DNA of 32,111 bases from Thermomonas sp. (lineage in GTDB: Bacteria; Pseudomonadota; Gammaproteobacteria; Xanthomonadales; Xanthomonadaceae), in the NCBI GenBank assembly GCA_020692565.1, contig JAIMKJ010000045.1:1-32111 (forward strand), written 5' to 3'. The position numbers were made by a program, and so were the translations under genes. Positions 14,927-23,899 of this stretch are shown in pieces; the first letter of the stretch is position 1, and the number at the start of each line of letters is the position of its first letter. The notes beneath the pieces were generated by a model. It was not told the DNA's origin and ran no database searches. It saw only the letters and a program-made list of their open reading frames with translations.

Positions 14927-17311
14927 ATGGAGCCCCCGTTGAACGAGAACATCCTCTGGCTGCACGCGCTGCGCCTGTCCGACCTCGCCCGCGTGGGCGG
15001 CAAGAACTCCTCGCTGGGCGAAATGATCGGCCATCTGGCCGGGCTGGGGGTCTCCGTGCCGGGCGGTTACGCCACCACCGCCGAGGCATTCAAGGACTTC
15101 ATCGCCCACAACCAGTTGCATCAGCGCATCTTCGACCGTCTGGCGACCCTCGATGTCGAAGATGTGCCGGCGCTCAACGCCGCCGGCGGGGAAATCCGCG
15201 GCTGGGTGATCGACGCCCCGCTGCAGCCGCAGCTCGACGCCGACATCCGTAGCGCCTATGCGCAGCTGTGCGCAGACAACGGCGGCATCGAGGTCGCGGT
15301 CGCCGTGCGCTCGTCGGCCACCGCCGAAGACCTGCCCGACGCCTCGTTCGCCGGCCAGCAGGAAACCTTCCTCAACGTGACCGGCGCCGACGACGTGGTG
15401 CGCAAGGTCAAGGAAGTATTCGCCAGCCTCTACAACGACCGCGCCATCGCCTACCGCGTGCACCACGGCTTCAAGCACGAGGATGTGTTCCTCTCGGCCG
15501 GCGTGCAGCTGATGGTACGTTCCGATGTCGGTTCCTCCGGCGTGCTGTTCACGCTCGACACCGAATCGGGCTTCCGCGAAGTGGTGTTCGTGACCGCCAG
15601 CTACGGCCTCGGCGAGAACGTGGTCCAGGGCGCGGTGAATCCCGACGAGTTCTACGTCTACAAGCCGACCCTGCGCGCGGGCAAGCCGGCGATCCTGCGC
15701 CGCTCGATGGGCGCCAAGCAGATCCGCATGGTCTATTCGGACAAGCCCGGCGAGCGCGTGCGCAACGAAGACACCCCGGCCGAACTGCGCGACCGCTTCT
15801 CGATCACCGACGAAGACGTGCAGGAACTGTCGCGGCAGGCACTGACCATCGAGGCACACTACGGCCGTCCGATGGACATCGAGTGGGCGAAGGACGGCAT
15901 CACCGGGAAACTCTTCGTGGTGCAGGCGCGTCCGGAAACCGTGAAGTCCCGCGCGCACGCCACCCAGATCGAACGCTACAGCCTCAACCGCCGCGGCGAG
16001 GTCATCGCCGAAGGTCGTGCGATCGGCAACAAGATCGGCAGCGGCGTCGCCCGCGTGGTGCGTTCGCTGGCCGATATGAATCGCGTGCAGCCCGGCGACG
16101 TGCTGGTCGCCGACATGACCGATCCCGACTGGGAACCGGTGATGAAGCGCGCCGCCGCCATCGTCACCAATCGCGGCGGCCGTACCTGTCACGCCGCGAT
16201 CATCGCCCGCGAACTGGGCGTCCCCGCCGTTGTGGGCACCGGCAATGCGCTGGATTCGATCCAGGACGGCCAGCCGGTGACGATCAGCTGCGCCGAAGGC
16301 GACACCGGCTTCATCTACGACACCGAGCTGCCGTTCGAACGCATCGTCACCGACCTCGACAATATGCCGCCGGCGCCGCTGAAGATCATGATGAACGTGG
16401 CGAACCCGGAGCGCGCCTTCGATTTCGCGATGTTGCCCAATGCCGGGATCGGTCTGGCGCGACTGGAAATGATCATCGCCAGCCACATCGGGGTTCATCC
16501 GAAAGCACTTCTGGATTACGCCAACCAGGATGCCGACATCCGGCGCAAGATCGACGCGAAGATGGCCGGCTACGCCAGCCCGGTCGATTTCTACGTCGAC
16601 CGTCTCGCCGAAGGCATCGCCACCATCACCGCCTCGGTCGCGCCGAATCCGGTGATCGTGCGCCTGTCGGACTTCAAATCGAATGAATACGCCAACCTGA
16701 TCGGCGGGGCGCGCTACGAGCCGCACGAAGAAAACCCGATGATCGGCTTCCGCGGCGCCAGCCGTTATGTCGACCCCTCGTTCCGCGACGCGTTCGCGCT
16801 GGAATGCCGCGCGGTGCGCAAGGTCCGCGAGACGATGGGGCTGGACAACTGCTGGGTGATGATTCCGTTCGTGCGCACCCTCGGCGAAGGCCGCAAGGTC
16901 ATCGAGGTGCTGCGCGAGAACGGCCTGGAGCAAGGGAAGGACGGGCTGAAGATCATCATGATGTGCGAAGTGCCGTCGAACGCGCTGCTGGCCGATGAAT
17001 TCCTCGACATCTTCGACGGCTTCTCGATCGGTTCCAACGACATGACCCAGCTCACTCTGGGGCTCGACCGCGATTCGGCGATCGTCGCCAACCTGTTCGA
17101 CGAGCGCGACCCGGCGGTGAAAAAGATGCTGTCGATGGCGATCCAGGCGGCGAAGCGCAAAGGCAAGTACATCGGCATCTGCGGCCAGGGGCCCAGCGAT
17201 CATCCCGACCTCGCCGAATGGCTGATGCAGGAAGGCATCGAGTCGGTGTCGCTGAATCCGGACACCGTGGTCGACACCTGGCTGAAACTGGCGAAATCGA
17301 AGGCGGGTTGA
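14927..17311 (+). CDS. ppsA: Phosphoenolpyruvate synthase (pyruvate, water dikinase)
   Basis: 794 residues from the ATG at 14927; a TTG at 14939 would give MNENILW and is the start I recall for Xanthomonas homologues, so the first four residues are uncertain. The enzyme converts pyruvate and ATP to PEP, AMP and phosphate in gluconeogenesis. The N-terminal ATP-grasp domain includes [11 protein letters not shown] and [19 protein letters not shown]. The central swivelling domain holds the phosphoryl-carrier His422 in GGRTCHAAI; the adjacent Thr420 is the expected PpsR target. The C-terminal PEP/pyruvate barrel includes [29 protein letters not shown] and [11 protein letters not shown]. All hallmark residues are present and the length fits the family (about 792). 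Confidence 0.97.
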   Translation: MEPPLNENILWLHALRLSDLARVGGKNSSLGEMIGHLAGLGVSVPGGYATTAEAFKDFIAHNQLHQRIFDRLATLDVEDVPALNAAGGEIRGWVIDAPLQPQLDADIRSAYAQLCADNGGIEVAVAVRSSATAEDLPDASFAGQQETFLNVTGADDVVRKVKEVFASLYNDRAIAYRVHHGFKHEDVFLSAGVQLMVRSDVGSSGVLFTLDTESGFREVVFVTASYGLGENVVQGAVNPDEFYVYKPTLRAGKPAILRRSMGAKQIRMVYSDKPGERVRNEDTPAELRDRFSITDEDVQELSRQALTIEAHYGRPMDIEWAKDGITGKLFVVQARPETVKSRAHATQIERYSLNRRGEVIAEGRAIGNKIGSGVARVVRSLADMNRVQPGDVLVADMTDPDWEPVMKRAAAIVTNRGGRTCHAAIIARELGVPAVVGTGNALDSIQDGQPVTISCAEGDTGFIYDTELPFERIVTDLDNMPPAPLKIMMNVANPERAFDFAMLPNAGIGLARLEMIIASHIGVHPKALLDYANQDADIRRKIDAKMAGYASPVDFYVDRLAEGIATITASVAPNPVIVRLSDFKSNEYANLIGGARYEPHEENPMIGFRGASRYVDPSFRDAFALECRAVRKVRETMGLDNCWVMIPFVRTLGEGRKVIEVLRENGLEQGKDGLKIIMMCEVPSNALLADEFLDIFDGFSIGSNDMTQLTLGLDRDSAIVANLFDERDPAVKKMLSMAIQAAKRKGKYIGICGQGPSDHPDLAEWLMQEGIESVSLNPDTVVDTWLKLAKSKAG

Positions 17312-17360
17312 GCGTTTCCGCACACGATACGCTGACGCCGCGAGCTGAATCCGGCCCGCA

Positions 17361-17387
17361 ATGCGGCCGGGCACGCCCGGGCCGCAT
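17361..17387 (+). terminator. GC-rich hairpin downstream of ppsA
   Basis: ATGCGGCCGGGC at 17361-17372 pairs with GCCCGGGCCGCAT at 17375-17387, with one bulged base and a very tight loop. It is very stable but has no T-run, so it is either a weak terminator or a 3'-end stabilising stem. It ends 26 bases before mscS. Confidence 0.45.
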
Positions 17388-17413
17388 GCGCGGACATCCG
17401 TTACACTCACCGC

Positions 17414-18283
17414 ATGTTTGAGCACTGGATGGACTGGCTCGGCCAACGCGATTGGCCGGCACTGGCGAGCGAATGGGGCGTGCGCATGTTGGGCGCGCTC
17501 GCGTTGCTCTACATCGGCACGAAGCTGTCGAAGAAAATCGCCAGAACCTCCGGATCAGCCCTGCAGCGCGCTGGCGTGGACGCCACCGCCGCCACGTTCC
17601 TGCGCAAGCTCGTCTACGTGGCGCTGATGGTGGTGCTGATCCTGGCGGTGCTGCAGGTGTTCAACGTGCCGATCAGCTCCGCTTTCGCAGTGCTCGGCGC
17701 TGCCGGGCTCGCGATCGGCCTCGCACTGAAGGATTCGCTCTCGAATGTCGCTTCCGGCGTCGGGCTGGTGACGCTCAAGCCCTTCCGGGTCGGCGACGTG
17801 GTCAACATCGCCGATATGAGCGGAAAGGTCGAATCGGTCAGCATTTTCCAGACCGTGCTGCGCGGCCCCGACAACCAGACGATCACCCTGCCCAACAATC
17901 TGATCACGTCCTCTCCGATCGTCAATCTGACGCCGGGCGCAATGCGCCGGATCGAGCTGGTGATCGGCATCGATTACGGCGACGACATCGAACTCGCACG
18001 TCGCAGCGCACTGGCGGTCATCGCCGCCGACGCACGCGTGCTCGACACGCCCGCCCCCGACGTACTGGTGTACGCGCTGGGCGACAACAGCGTGGATCTC
18101 GGCATCCGTTGTCACGTCGCGAACGACGATTTCTTCCTGACGAAGTGCCAATTGCTCGAACGGATCAAGACGGCATTCGACGAGGCGGGCGTCACCATCC
18201 CGTATCCGCAGCAGGATATGCACCTGCATCTACGGGACGCAGAGGGCAAGCCGATCGACGTGGGCAGCGCCTACTCGCGCTGA
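17414..18283 (+). CDS. mscS: Small-conductance mechanosensitive channel, MscS family
   Basis: 289 residues, the size of E. coli MscS (286). It forms a homoheptameric inner-membrane channel that opens under membrane tension and vents solutes on osmotic downshock. Three TM segments are seen: about 24-36, 65-85 and the pore helix at about 91-112. The pore helix has the Gly/Ala-packed sequence [20 protein letters not shown], followed by the beta-domain hallmark [11 protein letters not shown] and [13 protein letters not shown] residues ([13 protein letters not shown]). The C-terminal alpha/beta vestibule domain is complete (IPYPQQD near the end). No Shine-Dalgarno precedes the ATG; a TACACT hexamer ends 6 bases before it, so a leaderless transcript is possible. 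Confidence 0.93.
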   Translation: MFEHWMDWLGQRDWPALASEWGVRMLGALALLYIGTKLSKKIARTSGSALQRAGVDATAATFLRKLVYVALMVVLILAVLQVFNVPISSAFAVLGAAGLAIGLALKDSLSNVASGVGLVTLKPFRVGDVVNIADMSGKVESVSIFQTVLRGPDNQTITLPNNLITSSPIVNLTPGAMRRIELVIGIDYGDDIELARRSALAVIAADARVLDTPAPDVLVYALGDNSVDLGIRCHVANDDFFLTKCQLLERIKTAFDEAGVTIPYPQQDMHLHLRDAEGKPIDVGSAYSR

Positions 18284-18431
18284 GCCCGGGTCACGCTTCA
18301 TCGGCGCTGGACTTCAGGCATGATCCGGATGAAGCTGCGGAATCTCGGAATCGGAGGCGGATCGTGCGGATCGACCCGATATCCGGCCCTCCGCCCATCC
18401 ATCGACCGCCCGGAATCAGAGGACTCGCCTC

Positions 18432-18824
18432 ATGTGCCCGACCCATGCCCGTATCGCCCTCGGAATCATGCTCGCGACGGCCTGCGCCCCCGTACTCGCA
18501 CAGGACGACCTGAAACCGGAAGACGACATGCAATCGATCATGCTGTCGCAGTGCGCGACGATGAACGCGCAGTTCCGCACCACGCAGGGCATCAGCGATG
18601 TCCTCAAGACACGCCCCGAGCCGGCGATGTGCGAATGCGTGAGCCGCGGCATGAGCGCTGACGCCGCGATGGCATCGATGCGTGGCGCAAGCGAGGAAGA
18701 GATGGAAAAGCGCGTCGCGAACAAGAACTTCGAGACCTTCTTCGTCGCCAAACTGTCTTCGATCTTCTTCTCTTGCCTGTCGCAGGAATTGGATGCGGGC
18801 GTGAAGAATTTCCCGATCGACTGA
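18432..18824 (+). CDS. Small secreted protein, hypothetical
   Basis: 130 residues, not recognised. The N-terminus is a signal peptide: a basic start, hydrophobic ALGIMLATACAPV, and a signal peptidase I site after VLA (residue 23), giving a mature protein that starts QDDLKPED. A lipoprotein reading at Cys18 (ATAC) is less likely. The mature part is acidic and helical with four cysteines (41, 67, 69, 115), including a CEC motif, which may form disulfides in the periplasm. An AGAGGA precedes the ATG at rather long spacing. It follows mscS by 148 bases (no other feature seen there) and converges on orn. Codon use resembles its neighbours, so it looks like a real gene. Confidence 0.65.
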   Translation: MCPTHARIALGIMLATACAPVLAQDDLKPEDDMQSIMLSQCATMNAQFRTTQGISDVLKTRPEPAMCECVSRGMSADAAMASMRGASEEEMEKRVANKNFETFFVAKLSSIFFSCLSQELDAGVKNFPID

Positions 18825-18860
18825 ATCGGCCGCGCGCATGACGCGCACTGCTTCCGCTGT

Positions 18861-19436
18861 TCAGCTGGCGAAATCCGCGATCCGGCTGCGGTAATACCGC
18901 AACTCGCTGATGGAATCGCGCACGTCGCTGAGTGCGGTATGCGCGGATTCCTTCTGTACGCCGCCCAGCACCTGCGGCGCCCAGCGCCGGGCGAGTTCCT
19001 TGAGGGTGCTGACGTCGAGATTGCGGTAATGGAAGTAACGCTCAAGCTCCGGCATGCAGCGGTGCAGGAAACGCCGGTCCTGGCAGATCGAATTGCCGCA
19101 CATCGGCGAAGCCTTCGGCCCGATCCACTGCTGCAGGAATTCGATGGTGCGCAACTCGGCTTCGCGCATCGTCACGCCCTGCTCCAGCACCCGCTGCCAC
19201 AGGCCCGACTTGCGGTGCTGGTGGCGGTTCCAGTCGTCCATGGCTTCCAGCGTGGCCAGATCGTGGGCGATCGCGAATTCAGGGCCTTCGGCCAACACGT
19301 TGAGCTGTGCGTCGGTGACCACGGTGGCGATCTCGATGACCGAATCGTTGTCGGTGTCGAGCCCGGTCATTTCCAGGTCGATCCAGATCAGCCGGCCCTC
19401 GGCCGGAAGGGTTTCAGTCGTCGCAGTGGAGGCCAT
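18861..19436 (-). CDS. orn: Oligoribonuclease
   Basis: 191 residues, a DEDDh 3'-to-5' exonuclease that degrades 2-5 nt RNA fragments and the c-di-GMP product pGpG to mononucleotides in the cytoplasm. The catalytic residues are Asp20 and Glu22 in [10 protein letters not shown], Asp120 in NSICQDRRF, and His166 and Asp171 in [13 protein letters not shown]. The hallmark [19 protein letters not shown] is present. It is about ten residues longer than E. coli Orn at the N-terminus ([14 protein letters not shown]). It diverges from the DUF2721 gene across 61 bases. Confidence 0.96.
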   Translation of the reverse strand: MASTATTETLPAEGRLIWIDLEMTGLDTDNDSVIEIATVVTDAQLNVLAEGPEFAIAHDLATLEAMDDWNRHQHRKSGLWQRVLEQGVTMREAELRTIEFLQQWIGPKASPMCGNSICQDRRFLHRCMPELERYFHYRNLDVSTLKELARRWAPQVLGGVQKESAHTALSDVRDSISELRYYRSRIADFAS

Positions 19437-19497
19437 GCGGCTCGCATCGAAGGTCGGGACACCGCATCATAGCCGAGTCCCCCAGCCGGTCACGGCC

Positions 19498-19956
19498 ATG
19501 TCGCTCACTTCGCAGCTCGATCACCACACCATTCTCGGCGCGATGCTGGCGCCGGCCCTGTTGATGGCCGCCACCGGCTCGCTGCTGGTCTCGGCGAACG
19601 CGCGGCTGGCGCGCGTGGTCGACCGTCTGCGCACGCTGATCGTGGCCTGGGAGCAAGACGCGCCCGACCGCGAGGAACGCGATACGCAGATCTCGCGACA
19701 CCGGCACCGCGCGGCGCTGGTGCTGCGCGCCTGCTGGATGCTGTACGCAGCCCTGGGATGCTTCGTCGTAACCAGTCTCGGCCTGGCCGCCGACGCCCTG
19801 CTGGGTTTCCGACTGGGCGCGGTACCGACGATCCTCGCGGTCGCCGGCATGCTCTGCCTGCTGGCGGCGAGTCTGGCGATGGGCCGCGAAGTCAGCCTGT
19901 CGGTGAAGAGCTTCGACCAGGAACTCGACCAGGAACTGGCGCGCAAACGCGGTTAG
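19498..19956 (+). CDS. DUF2721 family membrane protein
   Basis: 152 residues from the ATG at 19498. Three hydrophobic segments are seen: about 12-34 (ILGAMLAPALLMAATGSLLVS), 78-101 and 106-126. The conserved pattern after the first one, NARLARVVDRLR, is typical of DUF2721 proteins. A charged loop (WEQDAPDREERDTQISRHRH) separates TM1 from TM2 and a charged tail ends the protein. It is an inner-membrane protein of unknown function. Upstream open frame antisense to orn is not coding. It is followed by a REP-type inverted repeat and converges on tadA. Confidence 0.72.
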   Translation: MSLTSQLDHHTILGAMLAPALLMAATGSLLVSANARLARVVDRLRTLIVAWEQDAPDREERDTQISRHRHRAALVLRACWMLYAALGCFVVTSLGLAADALLGFRLGAVPTILAVAGMLCLLAASLAMGREVSLSVKSFDQELDQELARKRG

Positions 19957-19960
19957 TGCC

Positions 19961-20054
19961 CCGCAGGAGGGCCTTCAGGCCCGATGCTTCCCGTCGAACC
20001 GTAATGTCCCGCAACGATCGACCTGAAAGATCGGGCCTGAAGGCCCTCCTACGG
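19961..20054. repeat. REP-type inverted repeat, GTAGGAGGGCCTTCAGGCCC family, copy 2
   Basis: Left arm 19961-19985 and right arm 20030-20054 are inverted 25-base copies differing at one position, CCG(C/T)AGGAGGGCCTTCAGG and onward. The 44 bases between them contain a smaller GATCG repeat. It fills the gap between two convergent genes, where it could act as a transcript-end stem for both. It matches the element at 11647-11710. Confidence 0.78.
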
Positions 20055-20078
20055 AACCGAGCCGCCGACACCACACGA

Positions 20079-20765
<687 letters not shown>

Positions 20766-20811
20766 TCAAAGGATCGACGCTCAACGAGCGTTCAACAGGG
20801 GAGGTTTCACC

Positions 20812-23800
20812 ATGTCGAGCACGACCGGACCGTCTTCACCCGATGCCGCCAGCGGCGGCCAGCAAACGCCCATCCGACTACCGCCCATCCTGCCGCCCAG
20901 TCCGTGCTGCTGCGACAGCGATCCGATCGCGGGTCTGCGACAACTGTTCGTCGATTACTTCCAGGGCCGCGGCATGGCCGCCGGCCGCGATCCGGCGACG
21001 CGGCCGGTGTTCCTGCGCCTGCACGGCGCCGCGCAGGGGCGCTTCATCGTCGACCCGGCGCTGCCCGAGCACCTGCGCGTCGGCGTGTTCGCCCAGGCGA
21101 AGGAATATCCGGCGTGGGTGCGCTTCTCGGCGGATATCCAGCCGGGACGGCCCGATCTGAAAGGCACCACCGGCATCGGCATCAAACTCTTCGGCGTCGA
21201 CGGCGAAAAGCTGCTCCAGCCCGATCAGGACGCGATCACCCACGACTTCATCCTGCAGAACCACGATGTGTTCTTCGTCGACACCGCGAAGGACATGTGC
21301 GAATTCACCTGCCAGTCGCTGCACGGCAAGGGCGACGAATATCTGAAGGACCACCCGGTCACCGCGCGCATCCTCGATGACATGGAGAAAGTGGTCGAAT
21401 CGGTGCTGACCACCGATTACTGGAGCGTCCTGCCCTCGTCGTTCGGCCAGGACCGCTTCGTGAAGTACAAACTCGAACCGCTGGATCCGGCTCCGGGGGG
21501 AACGACGCCCGACTTCGACGATCCGTTCTATCTGCGCGCCGATCTGCACGCGCGCATGCGCAAGGGACCGGCGCGCTTCCGCTTCCTTCTGCAATTCCAG
21601 ACCAACGACAACGACATGCCGCTGGACGCCGCCACCGTGCGCTGGAGCGAAGAGGCCAGTCCGCCGGTGCAGGTGGGCATCCTCGAACTGCCGCAGCAGG
21701 ACCTGGATGCGCGCGGCCAGTCCACCTACGCCGAGAGCCTGGCGTACAACCCGTGGCATGCCCTGCCCGATCACAGGCCGGCCGGCAGCATCTCCGATGC
21801 GCGCCGGGTGGTGTATCGCGCTTCGTCGGAAAATCGCCGCAACGTCAACGGCGTGCCGCTGGCGGAGCCGGTGGTGCCACGCCCTGCGGAGTACGCGCCC
21901 GGGGTGGCGTATCCGCAGGCGGTGGACACTCGGATCGTGCGTGCCGCGATCCATCCGGCCATCGGCCTCGCCCGCGTCGGCAACAGCGAGCGGGAGTTCT
22001 ACATCGGCCCACAGGTCGCCGACCCGCCGCCGCAACCGCTGGGTTTCTACCGCGACGCCACCGGTGCGCTGAAACGCGAAGCCGCACAATTCCGCATCTA
22101 TGGCTACAACGCCGCCGGCGACGTGGTCCGCGAACTGACCGCAGATACCGCCGATATCCAGTGGAATGTGCACGTCGTCAACAGCAAGGCCGCCTGGTAC
22201 CAGTGGCAGATCGCGATGGATATTCCCGAAGCCGCGACCACGGTGCTGCCGCGGCGCAATGCCAAGGTCGCGACCCGCGACACGCTGGTGATCGACGCCG
22301 GTCCGCAGACCATCGCCGGCCGCAGTGCGGCGCCGGTGATCTGCGCGGGCGAATTCACCGGCGTGCCGGTGAAGATCGGCGAGTTGCAGACCGATGCCAG
22401 CGGCCGACTGCTGTTCCTCGCCGGTCATGGCGTGTCGGCATCGCCGAACGGCACGCCGATCTTCATTCCCACCGACGGCAATTCCTTCATCAACGCCGAC
22501 GGCTGGTACGACGACACCTGCGACGGCACGGTCGCGGCAACGGTGAATATCGAAGGCCGCGAGATTCCGGTCGAATCGGCCTGGGTGGTGACCGCACCGC
22601 CGAACTACGCGCCGCAGGTGAAATCCGAACGCACGCTCTACGACCTGCTCTACGACCTGTACGTGCAGGCCGGCTGGATGGCGCCACCGGCGGCGATCTC
22701 GTTCGTTCACGACGTGTACCCGATCCTGCAGCGCCTCAGCGGCCTGCAGTGGGTGAATCAGGGCTTCGCGACCTTGTTCGGCTATCACGGCCGTTTCGAT
22801 TTCGAGGACGCGGCATTGATCGCGCGACTGTCGACGCTGCCGCCAGCGGGCGAATACGACCCCAACGCCGAGCTGCGGCGCCAGGTGTTCAACAGTTTCC
22901 GTCCGCCGAATCCGCCCGATGGCAACCAGATGCCGTGGCCGTGGATCTACGGCGACGCGATGGAAGTGCCGGCCGGCCAAAGCCCGCGCCAGAACGCATC
23001 GATCAGCCAGACCCAATACGACATCCTGCAGCGCTGGATGAAAGGCGATTTCGTCGCCGACCGCAACCCGCAGCACGCGCCGCCGGCGAACATCGATGCC
23101 GTGCCGCTGGCGCAGCAGCCGGCGATGCTGGATCGCGCCGCGCTGGAATTCTGTCTGGCCGACGCCTTCCACCCGGGCTGCGAAATGACCTGGCCGATGC
23201 GGCATCTGACACTGTACGACCGTCCGTTCCGGATCCGCGTGCGTCCGCCGGGCGTGCCCGAGCCGAACTACGGACCGACGCTGGATCAGGCCAGCGCCTT
23301 GTCCGCGAACGGCCCGCTGAATGCCCAGGGCCCCGGCGACATCAATCGCTGGATGGGATTGCCGTGGCAGGCCGACACCGCGTTCTGCCGTGCCGGTTAC
23401 GACACCGCCTACGACCCGTTCGCACCCACGTTCTGGCCGGCGCGCGTGCCGAACCATGTGCTGACCGCCGACGATTACGCCATCGTCGTCGATCAGAACC
23501 AGCCGATCGCGCGACGCATCGAAGCCTTCTCCAATCGCACCAGCTGGAACAAACCGCTGCACGGCACCACCGCCGGGCAGATGGAACAGATGGTGCGGAT
23601 CTTCGGTTCGATGGGTCTGGTGGAAGTGCGTGCCGGCGTGGCCGACAACCCCGCCTTCCCGGCGGTGATGATGGTTGCGTCCTACGGCCCCGAGGTCGCA
23701 CCCGCGGATGCCGCGAGCATGAGCGAAGCCGCATTGGCGGCGCCGCCCAGACTCAAGGCCGCGATGGCGGCCGGCGATGTCGCGCTCAAGTCGCATCTCA

Positions 23801-23895
23801 AGGCGCACGTGCAGCCGGCGGGCGCGAATTTCGATTCGCATGAAGACGCCAGCGCCGCACCCCTGCCGGTACGCCACGGCCGCAAACGCGACTGA
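20812..23895 (+). CDS. Catalase-like / LodA-type quinoprotein oxidase fusion protein
   Basis: 1027 residues from the ATG at 20812, which has a strong AGGGGAGG Shine-Dalgarno. The first ~50 residues are a Pro/Ser-rich linker with a CCC cluster and no signal peptide. Residues ~60-350 are catalase-like: distal-side residues appear kept as His71 (RLHGAAQG), Ser106 (WVRFSAD) and Asn150 (QNHDVFF). The usual proximal motif with the haem Tyr is not recognisable; the domain ends with NPWHALPDHRPAGSI instead. Residues ~375-965 are a LodA/GoxA-type amino-acid oxidase with a peptide-derived cysteine tryptophylquinone: HPAIGLARVGNS, WYDDTCDG, HPGCEMTW, then PWQADTAFC (Asp855, Cys859) and TFWPARVPN (Trp875), the likely crosslink pair. 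Such oxidases form aldehyde, ammonia and hydrogen peroxide. A LodB-type gene follows 4 bases later. The amino-acid substrate cannot be told. Confidence 0.85.
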   Translation: MSSTTGPSSPDAASGGQQTPIRLPPILPPSPCCCDSDPIAGLRQLFVDYFQGRGMAAGRDPATRPVFLRLHGAAQGRFIVDPALPEHLRVGVFAQAKEYPAWVRFSADIQPGRPDLKGTTGIGIKLFGVDGEKLLQPDQDAITHDFILQNHDVFFVDTAKDMCEFTCQSLHGKGDEYLKDHPVTARILDDMEKVVESVLTTDYWSVLPSSFGQDRFVKYKLEPLDPAPGGTTPDFDDPFYLRADLHARMRKGPARFRFLLQFQTNDNDMPLDAATVRWSEEASPPVQVGILELPQQDLDARGQSTYAESLAYNPWHALPDHRPAGSISDARRVVYRASSENRRNVNGVPLAEPVVPRPAEYAPGVAYPQAVDTRIVRAAIHPAIGLARVGNSEREFYIGPQVADPPPQPLGFYRDATGALKREAAQFRIYGYNAAGDVVRELTADTADIQWNVHVVNSKAAWYQWQIAMDIPEAATTVLPRRNAKVATRDTLVIDAGPQTIAGRSAAPVICAGEFTGVPVKIGELQTDASGRLLFLAGHGVSASPNGTPIFIPTDGNSFINADGWYDDTCDGTVAATVNIEGREIPVESAWVVTAPPNYAPQVKSERTLYDLLYDLYVQAGWMAPPAAISFVHDVYPILQRLSGLQWVNQGFATLFGYHGRFDFEDAALIARLSTLPPAGEYDPNAELRRQVFNSFRPPNPPDGNQMPWPWIYGDAMEVPAGQSPRQNASISQTQYDILQRWMKGDFVADRNPQHAPPANIDAVPLAQQPAMLDRAALEFCLADAFHPGCEMTWPMRHLTLYDRPFRIRVRPPGVPEPNYGPTLDQASALSANGPLNAQGPGDINRWMGLPWQADTAFCRAGYDTAYDPFAPTFWPARVPNHVLTADDYAIVVDQNQPIARRIEAFSNRTSWNKPLHGTTAGQMEQMVRIFGSMGLVEVRAGVADNPAFPAVMMVASYGPEVAPADAASMSEAALAAPPRLKAAMAAGDVALKSHLKAHVQPAGANFDSHEDASAAPLPVRHGRKRD

Positions 23896-23899
23896 GGCG

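Noticed and set aside
14840..17446. Very long minus-strand open frame antisense to ppsA, continuous with ppsR
   Set aside because: The ppsA sense protein is fully conserved with all motifs; the antisense frame is Asp/His/Arg/Val-rich without domains, a usual by-product of high-GC codon bias. PpsR starts at 14839.
20878..23877. 999-codon open frame antisense to the catalase-LodA gene
   Set aside because: Low-complexity Arg/His/Val-rich translation with no motif, mirroring a well-supported sense gene.
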